DNA from: Noviherbaspirillum massiliense JC206
Lineage (GTDB): Bacteria > Pseudomonadota > Gammaproteobacteria > Burkholderiales > Burkholderiaceae_D
Assembly (NCBI RefSeq): GCF_000312045.1
Contig: NZ_HE978635.1
Span: 374,674-438,673 of the forward strand
DNA: 64,000 bases
Reading direction: 5' to 3'
Shown here: positions 38,041-45,826 of the stretch, one piece after another
Position numbering within the stretch: position 1 is the first letter of the stretch
Layout: the number at the start of each line of letters is the position of its first letter
Position numbers and translations under genes: made by a program
The notes under the pieces: generated by a model
Told to the model about the DNA's origin: nothing
What the model saw: only the letters and a program-made list of their open reading frames with translations
Database searches by the model: none

Positions 38041-39660
38041 GTGATGATGTCTTCCATCAAGATCGACCTCTTGCCCCCATGCCGGGTGAACGGCAGACCT
38101 GCTCGATACCAGTCGCTCTGGCTGCTTCTCGCCGTCTTTTATGCACAGCGAACTGACAATTCCAGCGTGCCGGCATCGGCGGTACTGGCGCGCTTTCCGG
38201 GTAATGCCAATCTGCGCATGCTGGTCTCCCGGGCCTTTGCGGATTTTGCAGCATGGGGAGTCGCGATCGGGTGGGGCCATGACCGTACGCGTACGCCTGC
38301 GCTGCTCTCTCCAATGCGGCGCAGTCAAGGCCCATTCTGGATGGACGCAGCCAGTGCGGGACGGTTGCGAATCCAGGTCAGCGGCAAGGATGCAGACTTG
38401 TCCGCTATAGCCAGGTTTCTGGGTCGCGACCCGGCAGAACGGAGGAGGCCCGACCCGGTCAGCTATGCGATGCAGGATGTCACTTATTGGAACCATCTGA
38501 CCCACGCGATGCGGGTGGCACGGGATGGCTTCCCGATTGTGTCGGAAGCCAATGTGGCGGACAGCTTCCGCGCAGCGCAGCAGTCCGCGCAAGACGATTT
38601 CCAGGCAGCGCTGTCGGTATTGAAGGAAAGCCTTGCATGGCGCAAGCAAGGTGTCCTGGAGCGTAGCGAGCAGGCCCTTGATCGCCTCGGCCGGCATCTC
38701 GGGAGGTCCGAAGTGTCCGCGTCGATGCCAACTCTTGCCGCGATGGCGCACATCGCGCGCGGATGGAATTCGTATAACCGCGGCAAGCTGGTTGCTGCCC
38801 ATGCCGAACTGGACCGTCTCACGGCAGATTCGGAGCTGTGCCTAGTCATTCGCTATAACCCTCGAGTACGCTTCGAGTATCTCAATCTTCGAGCGCTGCT
38901 GCATAAAGCCACGGCCTTGAATCAGCGGCGCGCCGATCGGGATGAGCGGGTACAGTCCGCGGCCCAGGCGATATCCGGTTTTTCGGAAGCGCTCCAGGCA
39001 GCTTATGAGGCTGATTCGATCGAGGCCGCGCAGGATGTCGCCGCCAACATCGGCCTGACGCTATGGCTATGCTGGCAGAACGGATTGATCGAAATGCCGC
39101 AAGGGCAGAGTGCAGAGGCAGTCCAGACGCAGGCATTGCGCTGGCTAGGCCTGTCGGAGTGGATCTGCGATCGATTTGGTGTCGGCGGGGATTCGGCTTG
39201 GAATACGATTTTCCTGTTGCGGATCGTGCGCGGCTGTTGTCGGATCGGAAAGCAGAAAATCGCCGTGGAAGACTTTCGCGCACAGTCGCCGCTGACAGTG
39301 AGGCAGGTCCTGGATGCGACACGCCCTTTCCATGCACCATTCTCTCCGGCGAAGGGCTATGTCGATTGGTCTCGTGTCGCAGCTTTTGCTCTGGAAGAGC
39401 ATGAGGCTGGCCGTGCCATTTATGGTCCGCTGCAGCTTGCCAATCTGCTGCTGGAATTCGCCTGGTATTCAGTGCATGAGCAAGGCTTGTGCAAGGAAGC
39501 TTATTTCGCTGTGGAACAGCTCGCAAGGCTGTTGACGACGCTGCAGCCGACGGAGCGGCGCTTCTTCAGCGAAAACCTGAAGACCTTCCCGGACGTTTTG
39601 CAGATGGCTGCGAAGGAAGCAATGAAGTCCGTGACGGAAAGTGGCAGCGACAAGCGCTGA
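38041..39660 (+). CDS. unknown 539-residue helical protein
   Basis: I do not recognise this protein. The start is taken as GTG 38041 with ATGs at 38044 and 38047; none has a good ribosome binding site. The first 110 residues include a possible winged-helix-like part (RYQSLWLLLAVFYA, LVSRAFADFAAWG) followed by a short linker. The remaining 400 residues are mostly amphipathic helices (AALSVLKESLAWRKQG, YNRGKLVAAHAELDRL, AAFALEEHEAGRAIYG) with TPR-like spacing, as in regulatory ATPase-less sensor arms. No signal peptide or membrane span is seen. It is divergent from the beta-lactamase by about 150 bases, so it could be its regulator; this is only positional. Confidence 0.55.
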   Translation: MMMSSIKIDLLPPCRVNGRPARYQSLWLLLAVFYAQRTDNSSVPASAVLARFPGNANLRMLVSRAFADFAAWGVAIGWGHDRTRTPALLSPMRRSQGPFWMDAASAGRLRIQVSGKDADLSAIARFLGRDPAERRRPDPVSYAMQDVTYWNHLTHAMRVARDGFPIVSEANVADSFRAAQQSAQDDFQAALSVLKESLAWRKQGVLERSEQALDRLGRHLGRSEVSASMPTLAAMAHIARGWNSYNRGKLVAAHAELDRLTADSELCLVIRYNPRVRFEYLNLRALLHKATALNQRRADRDERVQSAAQAISGFSEALQAAYEADSIEAAQDVAANIGLTLWLCWQNGLIEMPQGQSAEAVQTQALRWLGLSEWICDRFGVGGDSAWNTIFLLRIVRGCCRIGKQKIAVEDFRAQSPLTVRQVLDATRPFHAPFSPAKGYVDWSRVAAFALEEHEAGRAIYGPLQLANLLLEFAWYSVHEQGLCKEAYFAVEQLARLLTTLQPTERRFFSENLKTFPDVLQMAAKEAMKSVTESGSDKR

Positions 39661-39750
39661 TCTATAGCCTTGGCCACGTGGTGTACACCGGTGTCGCGAC
39701 TGCCCAAGTATTGGCACAGTCCGTATGGCGTGCCCCGGTTCCTGCCGTTT
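39656..39750 (+). pseudogene. decayed 3' fragment of an OprM-family gene
   Basis: One frame reads YSLGHVVYTGVATAQVLAQ, then SVWRAPVPAV and a stop. The OprM-family gene at 35490-36932 reads YSAGQVVYTDVVTAQVTAL at residues about 429-447. Nucleotide similarity is strong over about 80 bases, including a 13-base identical run (GTGGTGTACACCG). It begins right at the stop of the unknown gene. It is best read as the remnant of a second outer-membrane efflux gene or of a duplication made when the beta-lactamase segment arrived. Confidence 0.65.
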
Positions 39751-39769
39751 AACAAGGTGCCTGAATGAA

Positions 39770-39806
39770 AAAGCGGGTGCAGGGACCCGATCCCCGCACC
39801 CGCTTT
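39770..39806 (-). terminator. terminator of the lyase operon
   Basis: AAAGCGGGTGC at 39770-39780 and GCACCCGCTTT at 39796-39806 form a perfect 11-bp stem. Read on the minus strand it ends in TTTTTC, 40 bases after the lyase stop. The strand-symmetric stem could also stop transcripts from the unknown gene. Confidence 0.8.
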
Positions 39807-39845
39807 GCTCTTCCGTGCCGGAACTAATGGTCCTGCAGGGATCGA

Positions 39846-41471
39846 TCAGGCGAACTTGCCGATCTTCTTCTCCACCGCAGCGCGCACCGAGCCGCTGGTG
39901 ACGAAGGATCGTGCCACCTGGATGTCGTTGTGGAACCAGCGGTCGCCGTCGAGGCAGGCCGGGATCTGGCGCCGTACTTCATCGTAGGCGGCCTGCGTGC
40001 CTTCCCCGAGCACGAAGCCCGGCAGCAGGGACTCGGTCATGGTCAGGGCCTGTGCGGCGAACAGCATCTCGACGCCGATGATGTACTGGGTGTTGGCAAC
40101 GATGGTCGCTGCCTTGCGCGAGCACCAGGTCGAGTTCGAGATGTGGTCTTCGCTGTTACCCTTGGCCGGGATGCTGTCGACGCTGCCCGGCATGCAGAGG
40201 GTGCGGTTTTCCATCACCAGCGCGCTCATCGAGCATTGCACCACGGGATAGCCGGTGTTGACGCCGCGGATGCCGCTCATCAGGTTGCGCGGCAGGCCCC
40301 AGGACAGGGTCGGGTCGATCAGGCGGGCAATGCGTCGCTCGCAGATGCTACCGAGGTCGGTAACGGCCATTGCCAGCAAGTCCATCGCCTGCGCCAGGTA
40401 CTGGCCGTGGAAATTGCCGCCGGAGATGATCTCGAAGCCGCCGCCTTCCTTGGAAAAGATCAGCGGGTTGTCAGTGGCGGAATTGATTTCCCGGCCGACG
40501 ATGGTATCGATGTAATCGAGCGCGTCGAACACCGGGCCGTACACCTGCGGCGAGCAGCGCAGCGAATAGACGTCCTGGATGCGCGGCGTGTAGGGGATGT
40601 CGGTGCGGCGCAGTTCTTCCGGGAATTGCACGGCACGCGCTTCATGCGTGGTGCGGGTCGAACCCTTCAACAGCTTGCGGATGATCGCCGCGGTCTTGAT
40701 CTGGCCGGCATGGGGACGCGCCTGCTGGATGCGGTCGTCGAAGGCCGACATTTCCGCGCGCATCGCTTCCAGCGTCAGGCCGAGCGACAGGCAGGCATCC
40801 GACAGCAGGTTGCGCGCATCATGTGCGGCGAGCACCGCGACCGCGAGCGACACGGTGCAGCCATTGATGATGGCCGAGGCATCCTTGGCCTTGAGCTCGA
40901 ACTTGACCGGGCCGATCCTGGCTTCGGTGATCGCCTGCGGCGCGCTCATGCGCTTGCCCTTGTACATCACCTCGGCTTCTTCGAAGCCAGCCAGCGCCGC
41001 GCCCAGGTAAGCCAGCGGCGCCAGGTCGCCGGACGCGCCGACCGAACCCTTCTGCGGCATGATCGGATGGATGCCGGCATTCAGGAAGGCGAGCAGGCGA
41101 TCCACTACTTCCGCGCGTGGCGCGGAATAGTTGGAAGCGAAGGCGTTGGCGCGCAGGAGCATGGTGGCGCGGCTGACTTCTTCCGGGAACGGCTCGCCCA
41201 TGCCGGCGGCGTGGGCCTTGATCATCTGAGTCTGGAACAGTTCGATGTTCTCGACCTTGATGCGGGTGTCCTTGAGCAGGCCGACGCCGGTGTTGAAGCT
41301 GTACATCATCGGCGCTTCGTCATGCATCCAGGTCGCTTCGATGTAGTCGCGGCTTTGCTTGAGCGCATCGCGCGAGGATTGCGCCAGCCCGACTTTCACG
41401 CTTGGGTCGCGGGCGATCTGGATCACTTGTTCCGCAGTGAGGGTGAAGCCGTCGATGAGGATGGTGGTCAT
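39846..41471 (-). CDS. MIO-type aromatic amino acid / histidine ammonia-lyase
   Basis: The 541-residue protein has the Ala-Ser-Gly triad that cyclises to the MIO cofactor (GSVGASGDLAPLAYLG, about 147-149), the NTGVG loop (YSFNTGVGLLKD), and GGNFHGQYLA, all of the HutH/PAL family. The substrate-selectivity pair is Ala-His (MIKAHAAGMGEP) where histidine lyases usually have Ser-His and tyrosine or phenylalanine lyases His-Leu or Phe-Leu, so it is closer to histidine lyases but not identical. No other hut genes adjoin. It follows an M20 amidohydrolase by 51 bases in the same operon, suggesting that an N-substituted amino acid is first deacylated and then deaminated. Confidence 0.85.
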   Translation of the reverse strand: MTTILIDGFTLTAEQVIQIARDPSVKVGLAQSSRDALKQSRDYIEATWMHDEAPMMYSFNTGVGLLKDTRIKVENIELFQTQMIKAHAAGMGEPFPEEVSRATMLLRANAFASNYSAPRAEVVDRLLAFLNAGIHPIMPQKGSVGASGDLAPLAYLGAALAGFEEAEVMYKGKRMSAPQAITEARIGPVKFELKAKDASAIINGCTVSLAVAVLAAHDARNLLSDACLSLGLTLEAMRAEMSAFDDRIQQARPHAGQIKTAAIIRKLLKGSTRTTHEARAVQFPEELRRTDIPYTPRIQDVYSLRCSPQVYGPVFDALDYIDTIVGREINSATDNPLIFSKEGGGFEIISGGNFHGQYLAQAMDLLAMAVTDLGSICERRIARLIDPTLSWGLPRNLMSGIRGVNTGYPVVQCSMSALVMENRTLCMPGSVDSIPAKGNSEDHISNSTWCSRKAATIVANTQYIIGVEMLFAAQALTMTESLLPGFVLGEGTQAAYDEVRRQIPACLDGDRWFHNDIQVARSFVTSGSVRAAVEKKIGKFA

Positions 41472-41522
41472 TGTTGTTCCCGAGTGTCTGGTTGATATTG
41501 ATGGTTTGGTACGGTTGCGGCT

Positions 41523-42764
41523 TTAACGCTTCGCCGCAAAATGCTCGACAAAGCGGCTGAACACATTCGCAGCGATCTGCGCGTCTTCCGCCGTCATGGT
41601 CTCGTCCGGATGGTGGCTGATGCCGCCGTTGCCGCAGCGTACGAACAGCATCGCGACATCGGTGATGGACGCGATCGCCATCGCATCGTGCCCGGCACCG
41701 GAAGGCAGGTGCCGCACTGGCAGGCCGAAGCTGCCGATCGCCTTGCCCAGCTGCTCCTGCAGCCAGGGTGCGCAAGGCACACTCTTCGCTTCGTGGGTGG
41801 GATTGATGTCGAGTGCGACCTTGCGGCGCGCGGCGATGTTCTGCATTTCCGCCAGCACGTCGCGCACCGCAGCCAGGCGAACGTTGTCGGTTTCGGCCCG
41901 GACGTCGATGGTGAATACGGCCTTGCCCGGCACCACGTTGGCAGCGCCGTTCGGCACATCGAATTGGCCGACGGTGCCGACCAGCCCGGGAATGCCGGAA
42001 CAGCGCTTTTCGATGTAGAGGCCGATTTCGGCGGCCGTCATCGCCGCGTCGCGCCGCAATCCCATCGGCACCGTGCCCGCGTGGCCGGCGAGGCCGGTCG
42101 CGGTGACCAGGAAGCGCGAAGCGCCGGAAATTGCGGTGACCACGCCGACCGGCAGGTTTTCGTCGAGCAGCACCGGTCCCTGTTCGATATGCACTTCCAT
42201 GAAGGCCAGCACGTTTTCCGGCTTGTGCGCAGCTTGCGGCAACCCGGCCGGATCGAAACCGGCTTCGCGCATCACTTCGCGCATCGTCTTGCCCTGATCG
42301 TCGCGCTTGTCCAGCACGGTGTTATCGAAGGTGCCGGCGATCGCGCGGCTGCCGAGCAGGGTGGCCTTGAAGCGCACGCCTTCTTCCTCGGCGAAGCCGA
42401 TGACTTCGATGGCGAACGGAAAGCGCTTGCCCTGGCGGTGCCAGTCGCGGATGCAGGCGATCGGCAGGAGGATGCCGAGATTGCCGTCGTATTTGCCGGC
42501 GTTGCGCACGGTGTCGAAATGGGAGCCGGTCAGGAGCGCGGGCGCATCCGGCGTCAGGCCTTCGTAGCGGCCGATGACATTGCCTGCGGCATCGCGCCGC
42601 ACGATCATCCCTGCTTCCTGCATCCAGGCAGTGAGCGTGGCGGCGGCGCCGTGATGGGCATTGGTGAGATAGGTTCGGGTGAGCCAGTCCGGGGATTCGC
42701 TGTGGCGGGCGAGTTCGTCCGCCCATTGCATGATCAGTGTGCCGCGCGAGTTGTCGCCATCCAT
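41523..42764 (-). CDS. M20-family Zn-dependent amidohydrolase (N-carbamoylase/allantoate amidohydrolase type)
   Basis: The 413-residue protein belongs to the hydantoinase/carbamoylase branch of M20. Metal ligands are visible in GSHFDTVRNAGKYDGNLG (His about 81, Asp about 92), FAEEEGVRFK (Glu about 126) and FMEVHIEQGPVL (His about 192), with a C-terminal HHPDE. Such enzymes remove carbamoyl, ureido or formyl groups from amino acids or allantoate. The ATG at 42764 has GGAG upstream; the frame from 42818 runs through the promoter. It is the first gene of the operon with the lyase and divergent from a GntR regulator. Allantoate as substrate is possible because the urate cluster lacks this step, but the lyase partner argues for an N-substituted amino acid. 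Confidence 0.85.
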   Translation of the reverse strand: MDGDNSRGTLIMQWADELARHSESPDWLTRTYLTNAHHGAAATLTAWMQEAGMIVRRDAAGNVIGRYEGLTPDAPALLTGSHFDTVRNAGKYDGNLGILLPIACIRDWHRQGKRFPFAIEVIGFAEEEGVRFKATLLGSRAIAGTFDNTVLDKRDDQGKTMREVMREAGFDPAGLPQAAHKPENVLAFMEVHIEQGPVLLDENLPVGVVTAISGASRFLVTATGLAGHAGTVPMGLRRDAAMTAAEIGLYIEKRCSGIPGLVGTVGQFDVPNGAANVVPGKAVFTIDVRAETDNVRLAAVRDVLAEMQNIAARRKVALDINPTHEAKSVPCAPWLQEQLGKAIGSFGLPVRHLPSGAGHDAMAIASITDVAMLFVRCGNGGISHHPDETMTAEDAQIAANVFSRFVEHFAAKR

Positions 42765-42793
42765 ATGCGCTCCGTCAAGAGAGTGATTCGGTA

Positions 42794-42834
42794 AATTGGA
42801 TTCTAATATCGTATCCAATTATTGTATACAATAA
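42794..42834. promoter_or_regulatory. divergent operator/promoter: perfect 16-bp palindrome plus second inverted repeat
   Basis: TTATTGTATACAATAA at 42819-42834 is a perfect palindrome with the TTGTATACAA core typical of FadR/VanR-type GntR operators. AATTGGAT (42794-42801) and ATCCAATT (42813-42820) form a second perfect repeat abutting it. For the minus-strand operon a -35 TTGTAT (42831-42826) and -10 TATTAG (42808-42803) are 17 bases apart and lie inside the two repeats, so binding would block the M20-lyase promoter. The GntR gene starting at 42939 is the likely binder. Confidence 0.7.
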
Positions 42835-42938
42835 CGACCGTGTGCGCGTCGAAAAGTGGCTTCGACAGGCATCATGGCGGAGTATGATGACTGCCTTTGC
42901 CGTCATGCTGCGGAAAGTTTGAAAGGAATTTTGCTGGT

Positions 42939-43634
42939 ATGGCTAAGCCGGATTCAGAAGACAAGCCGGGGAGCTCGAAAGAGATCGCGGAGGATATCGC
43001 CGCCGCCATCGCGGCGCGCAAGCTGCCGCCCGGAACGAAGTTGCGCGAAGAAGCGCTGAGTCGCCTGTATTCCGTGAGCCGCACCAAGATCCGCGCCGCC
43101 CTGCTGATCTTGTCCAAGGACAAGCTGATCGACATCATTCCGGACAAGGGCGCCTTCGTGAGCCAGCCGGGCGAAGCCGAGGCGCGCGAGATCTTTGCCG
43201 TGCGCCGCATCATCGAAGCGGCGCTGGCGCGCGAGTTCGTTGCCACGGCCCGCCCCGCGGACTACCGCAAGCTGGAAGCCCATCTGAAGGCCGAGCATGC
43301 CGCGCTCTCGGGCGACGACTCGCAAGTGCGTTCCCGCCTGCTCGGCGATTTCCACCTGTTGCTGGCCGACGTGGTCGGCAACCAGGTATTGAAGGATATC
43401 CTGAGCGAACTGGTCGGCCGCAGTTCCCTGATCACCATGCTGTACCAGTCGGAGCGGGACGCGGCTTGCTCTTCCGACGAGCATGTGCGTTTCCTGAAGG
43501 CGGCGAAGACGGGCGATGCCGACGCCGCAGTGCAAGTGATGCTGGAACACCTGAACCATGTCGAGGCGGCGCTGCAATTCGACGGGCCCGTCGAAGACAG
43601 GAAGAAGGATCTGGTGGCCGCTCTGCTGGCCTGA
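42939..43634 (+). CDS. GntR-family (FadR subfamily) regulator
   Basis: The 231-residue product has a GntR winged helix (about 12-80; KLREEALSRLYSVSRTKIRA) and an FCD domain (about 90-215) with GDFHLLLADVVGN and SSDEHVRFLKAAKTG, holding the usual metal-binding histidines. The ATG at 42939 has AAAGGA upstream at a slightly long distance; the frame from 42897 begins in the leader. It is divergent from the M20-lyase operon and followed in the same direction by ABC transporter genes, so it probably controls both. A perfect palindromic operator lies in the divergent space. Confidence 0.88.
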   Translation: MAKPDSEDKPGSSKEIAEDIAAAIAARKLPPGTKLREEALSRLYSVSRTKIRAALLILSKDKLIDIIPDKGAFVSQPGEAEAREIFAVRRIIEAALAREFVATARPADYRKLEAHLKAEHAALSGDDSQVRSRLLGDFHLLLADVVGNQVLKDILSELVGRSSLITMLYQSERDAACSSDEHVRFLKAAKTGDADAAVQVMLEHLNHVEAALQFDGPVEDRKKDLVAALLA

Positions 43635-43789
43635 CGGCCTGATGCAGAAGCACGCGATGCGCAAGCGTTCATGTTGACGAGGCAAGATGCACCGTTCACC
43701 GCAGATTTTTTCGTACTTGTCGTCTCGATCCCTGTTTCGGGCGACACCCCGGGTGTAGAATCCGCAGCTTATTTCAACGGAGTTTTTTG

Positions 43790-43840
43790 ATGGACGGTTC
43801 CAGTTGTCGATCTTGTATCGGCGGAACGCGAACAAGGTAA
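43790..43840 (+). CDS. 16-residue leader ORF candidate before the ABC permease
   Basis: ATG 43790 is preceded by CGGAG at good spacing and encodes MDGSSCRSCIGGTRTR before TAA. A TAGAAT at 43756-43761 could be the -10 box of the same transcript, though no good -35 is seen. The leader to the permease ATG is more than 240 bases long with no other gene. It could be a regulatory leader peptide or a chance frame; no riboswitch consensus was recognised in the rest of the leader. Confidence 0.3.
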   Translation: MDGSSCRSCIGGTRTR

Positions 43841-44083
43841 TCAGCAGGTTCCTTCCTGCCGCTGCCTTGCCGCAATGGCAGGTGGTGGCATCGGGCTCGG
43901 CCGGATCGCGCCCGTTCTTTCCCCCACTTCCTTATTCGATCGGGCCACACACCGCCGCCACGGCGCAGGCTTGCCGACGGCTGCATGCGCAAGCTCCCGG
44001 CACAAAGCGTCCGTGCCTGCGAGACTGAGCGTCCGACAACGGTTCCCGCGAAGAACCGGATCGTCCCCGAAAGGGATATGCAG

Positions 44084-45817
44084 ATGTCCGAAGTGACGAT
44101 GCCCCGGCAGCCGGGTCATTCCCTGCTGCGCACCGCCCCCAACCGCTGGGACTGGATACTGCTGCCGCTGGTGCTTGGCGTGCTGGTCGCGCTCGCCTAT
44201 GGCGCAATGCAGATGAGCCGGCCTTTCGTGATCGGCGTGCCGACGCCGATCTCTCTCGCTCCGGAGAACCTGCCTTACTATCTGCTGCGCACCATCCTGC
44301 GCATGTTCACGGCGCTCGGCTTCGCGCTCCTGTTCAGCTTCATCTTCGCTGCCGTTGCGGCGAAATACCGGGCTGCGGAAAAAGCGCTGATCCCGCTGCT
44401 GGACATTCTGCAGTCGGTGCCCATCCTCGGCTTTCAGGCGATCGCGATCGCGCCTTTCATCGCGCTGTTTCCCGGCAACGTGCTGGGCGTGGAATGCGCG
44501 GCGATCTTCGCTATCTTTACTTCCCAGGCCTGGAACATGGCCTTCAGCCTGTACCAGTCGATCCGCACCGTGCCGCCGGAACTCAGCGAAGCGGCCCGCA
44601 TCTTCCGCCTCTCGGCCTGGCAGCGCTTCTGGCGGCTGGAACTGCCGTTCGCCATGCCGGGGCTGCTGTGGAACATGATGATGTCGATGTCCGGCGGCTG
44701 GTTCTTCCTGGTCGCGGCCGAAGCGATTTCGGTGGCCGGGCAGGACATCAAGCTGCCGGGCATCGGCGCCTATATCGCGGTGGCGATCGAGGACAGGAAT
44801 GGCACCGCGATCGCCTGGGCGATCGGCGCCATGCTTGCCGGGATCCTGCTGTATGACCAGCTGTTCTTCCGGCCCTTGCTCGCCTGGGCGGACAAGTTCC
44901 GCTTTGAGGAAACCCAGGGTGATACGGCGCAGCGCTCCTGGCTGCTGGACTGGGGCCACCGCAGCCGCTGGTTCCGTGCGCTCGCCGACCGCTTCTGGGC
45001 CATGCTGCGCGGCGCCCTCGGCTGGTTCGGCCGCCGCACCGACGGCACCGCGCCCGGGACGGCGCCACGCGCGCCGCATCCATTCTGGGCGCGCGCCTGG
45101 GATGGGCTGCTGGCAGCCGCCGCCGTGCTGGCGCTGTACCGGCTGGCGATCTTCGTGCATGCCGATGTCGGCTGGGCTGAAGTGGTGCACGTGATCGTAC
45201 TCGGCATGATCACGCTGCTGCGGGTGCTGCTGCTGATCGCCCTGGCGTCGGTGGTGTGGGTGCCGATTGCCGTCTGGCTCGGCCTGCGTCCGCAATATTC
45301 GCAGCGGGTGCAGGCGGTGGCGCAATTCCTCGCCGCCTTTCCGGTCAACCTGTTGTTCCCGCTGGTGGTGTACGCGCTGGCGCGCCTGAAGCTCAATCCC
45401 GATATCTGGCTCAGTCCGCTCATGGTGTTCGGCACCCAGTGGTACATCCTGTTCAACGTGGTGGCTGGCGCATCGACCATCCCGAGCGAGCTGCGGCTGG
45501 CGGCCGACAATCTCGGCCTGAAAGGCTGGCTGAAATGGAAGCGGGTCTACCTGCCGGCGGTGTTTCCGAGCTATGTCACCGGGGCGATCACCGCCAGCGG
45601 CGGCTCGTGGAATGCCAGCATCGTGGCTGAGTACGTAACCTGGGGCAAGACGACGCTGGTTGCCGCCGGCCTGGGCAGCTACATCCGGGAAATGACCGAT
45701 GCCGGCGATTTCCACCGCATCGCGCTCGGCATCGGCGTGATGTGCATCTTCGTCATGTTGTTGAACCGGTTTTTCTGGCGCAAGCTTTATCTGCTGGCAG
45801 AAGACCGCAGCCGTTGA
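44084..45817 (+). CDS. ABC transporter permease with two fused permease domains (NitT/TauT type)
   Basis: The 577-residue protein has two BPD-type permease domains in one chain. The EAA-loop equivalents are ELSEAARIFRLSAWQRFWRL (first half) and ELRLAADNLGLKGWLKWKRV (second half), each followed by a Pro-rich coupling segment. Single-chain double permeases of this type pair with ATPases bearing a C-terminal extension, as found next. I favour the ATG at 44084, with AGGG eight bases upstream, over ATG 44078, where spacing is too short. No substrate-binding protein gene is present in the cluster, so the imported compound is unknown; context suggests a nitrogenous amino acid derivative. Confidence 0.85.
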   Translation: MSEVTMPRQPGHSLLRTAPNRWDWILLPLVLGVLVALAYGAMQMSRPFVIGVPTPISLAPENLPYYLLRTILRMFTALGFALLFSFIFAAVAAKYRAAEKALIPLLDILQSVPILGFQAIAIAPFIALFPGNVLGVECAAIFAIFTSQAWNMAFSLYQSIRTVPPELSEAARIFRLSAWQRFWRLELPFAMPGLLWNMMMSMSGGWFFLVAAEAISVAGQDIKLPGIGAYIAVAIEDRNGTAIAWAIGAMLAGILLYDQLFFRPLLAWADKFRFEETQGDTAQRSWLLDWGHRSRWFRALADRFWAMLRGALGWFGRRTDGTAPGTAPRAPHPFWARAWDGLLAAAAVLALYRLAIFVHADVGWAEVVHVIVLGMITLLRVLLLIALASVVWVPIAVWLGLRPQYSQRVQAVAQFLAAFPVNLLFPLVVYALARLKLNPDIWLSPLMVFGTQWYILFNVVAGASTIPSELRLAADNLGLKGWLKWKRVYLPAVFPSYVTGAITASGGSWNASIVAEYVTWGKTTLVAAGLGSYIREMTDAGDFHRIALGIGVMCIFVMLLNRFFWRKLYLLAEDRSR

Positions 45818-45826
45818 GGAGGCATC

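Noticed and set aside
39711-39726. TGGCACAGTCC near the OprM remnant, resembling the peptide promoter
   Set aside because: The -12 position reads GTAT, without the required GC, and no gene follows.
43790-44083. Guanidine (ykkC) riboswitch before the NitT/TauT-type transporter
   Set aside because: This class often precedes such transporters, but the conserved ykkC sequence blocks were not found in the leader.
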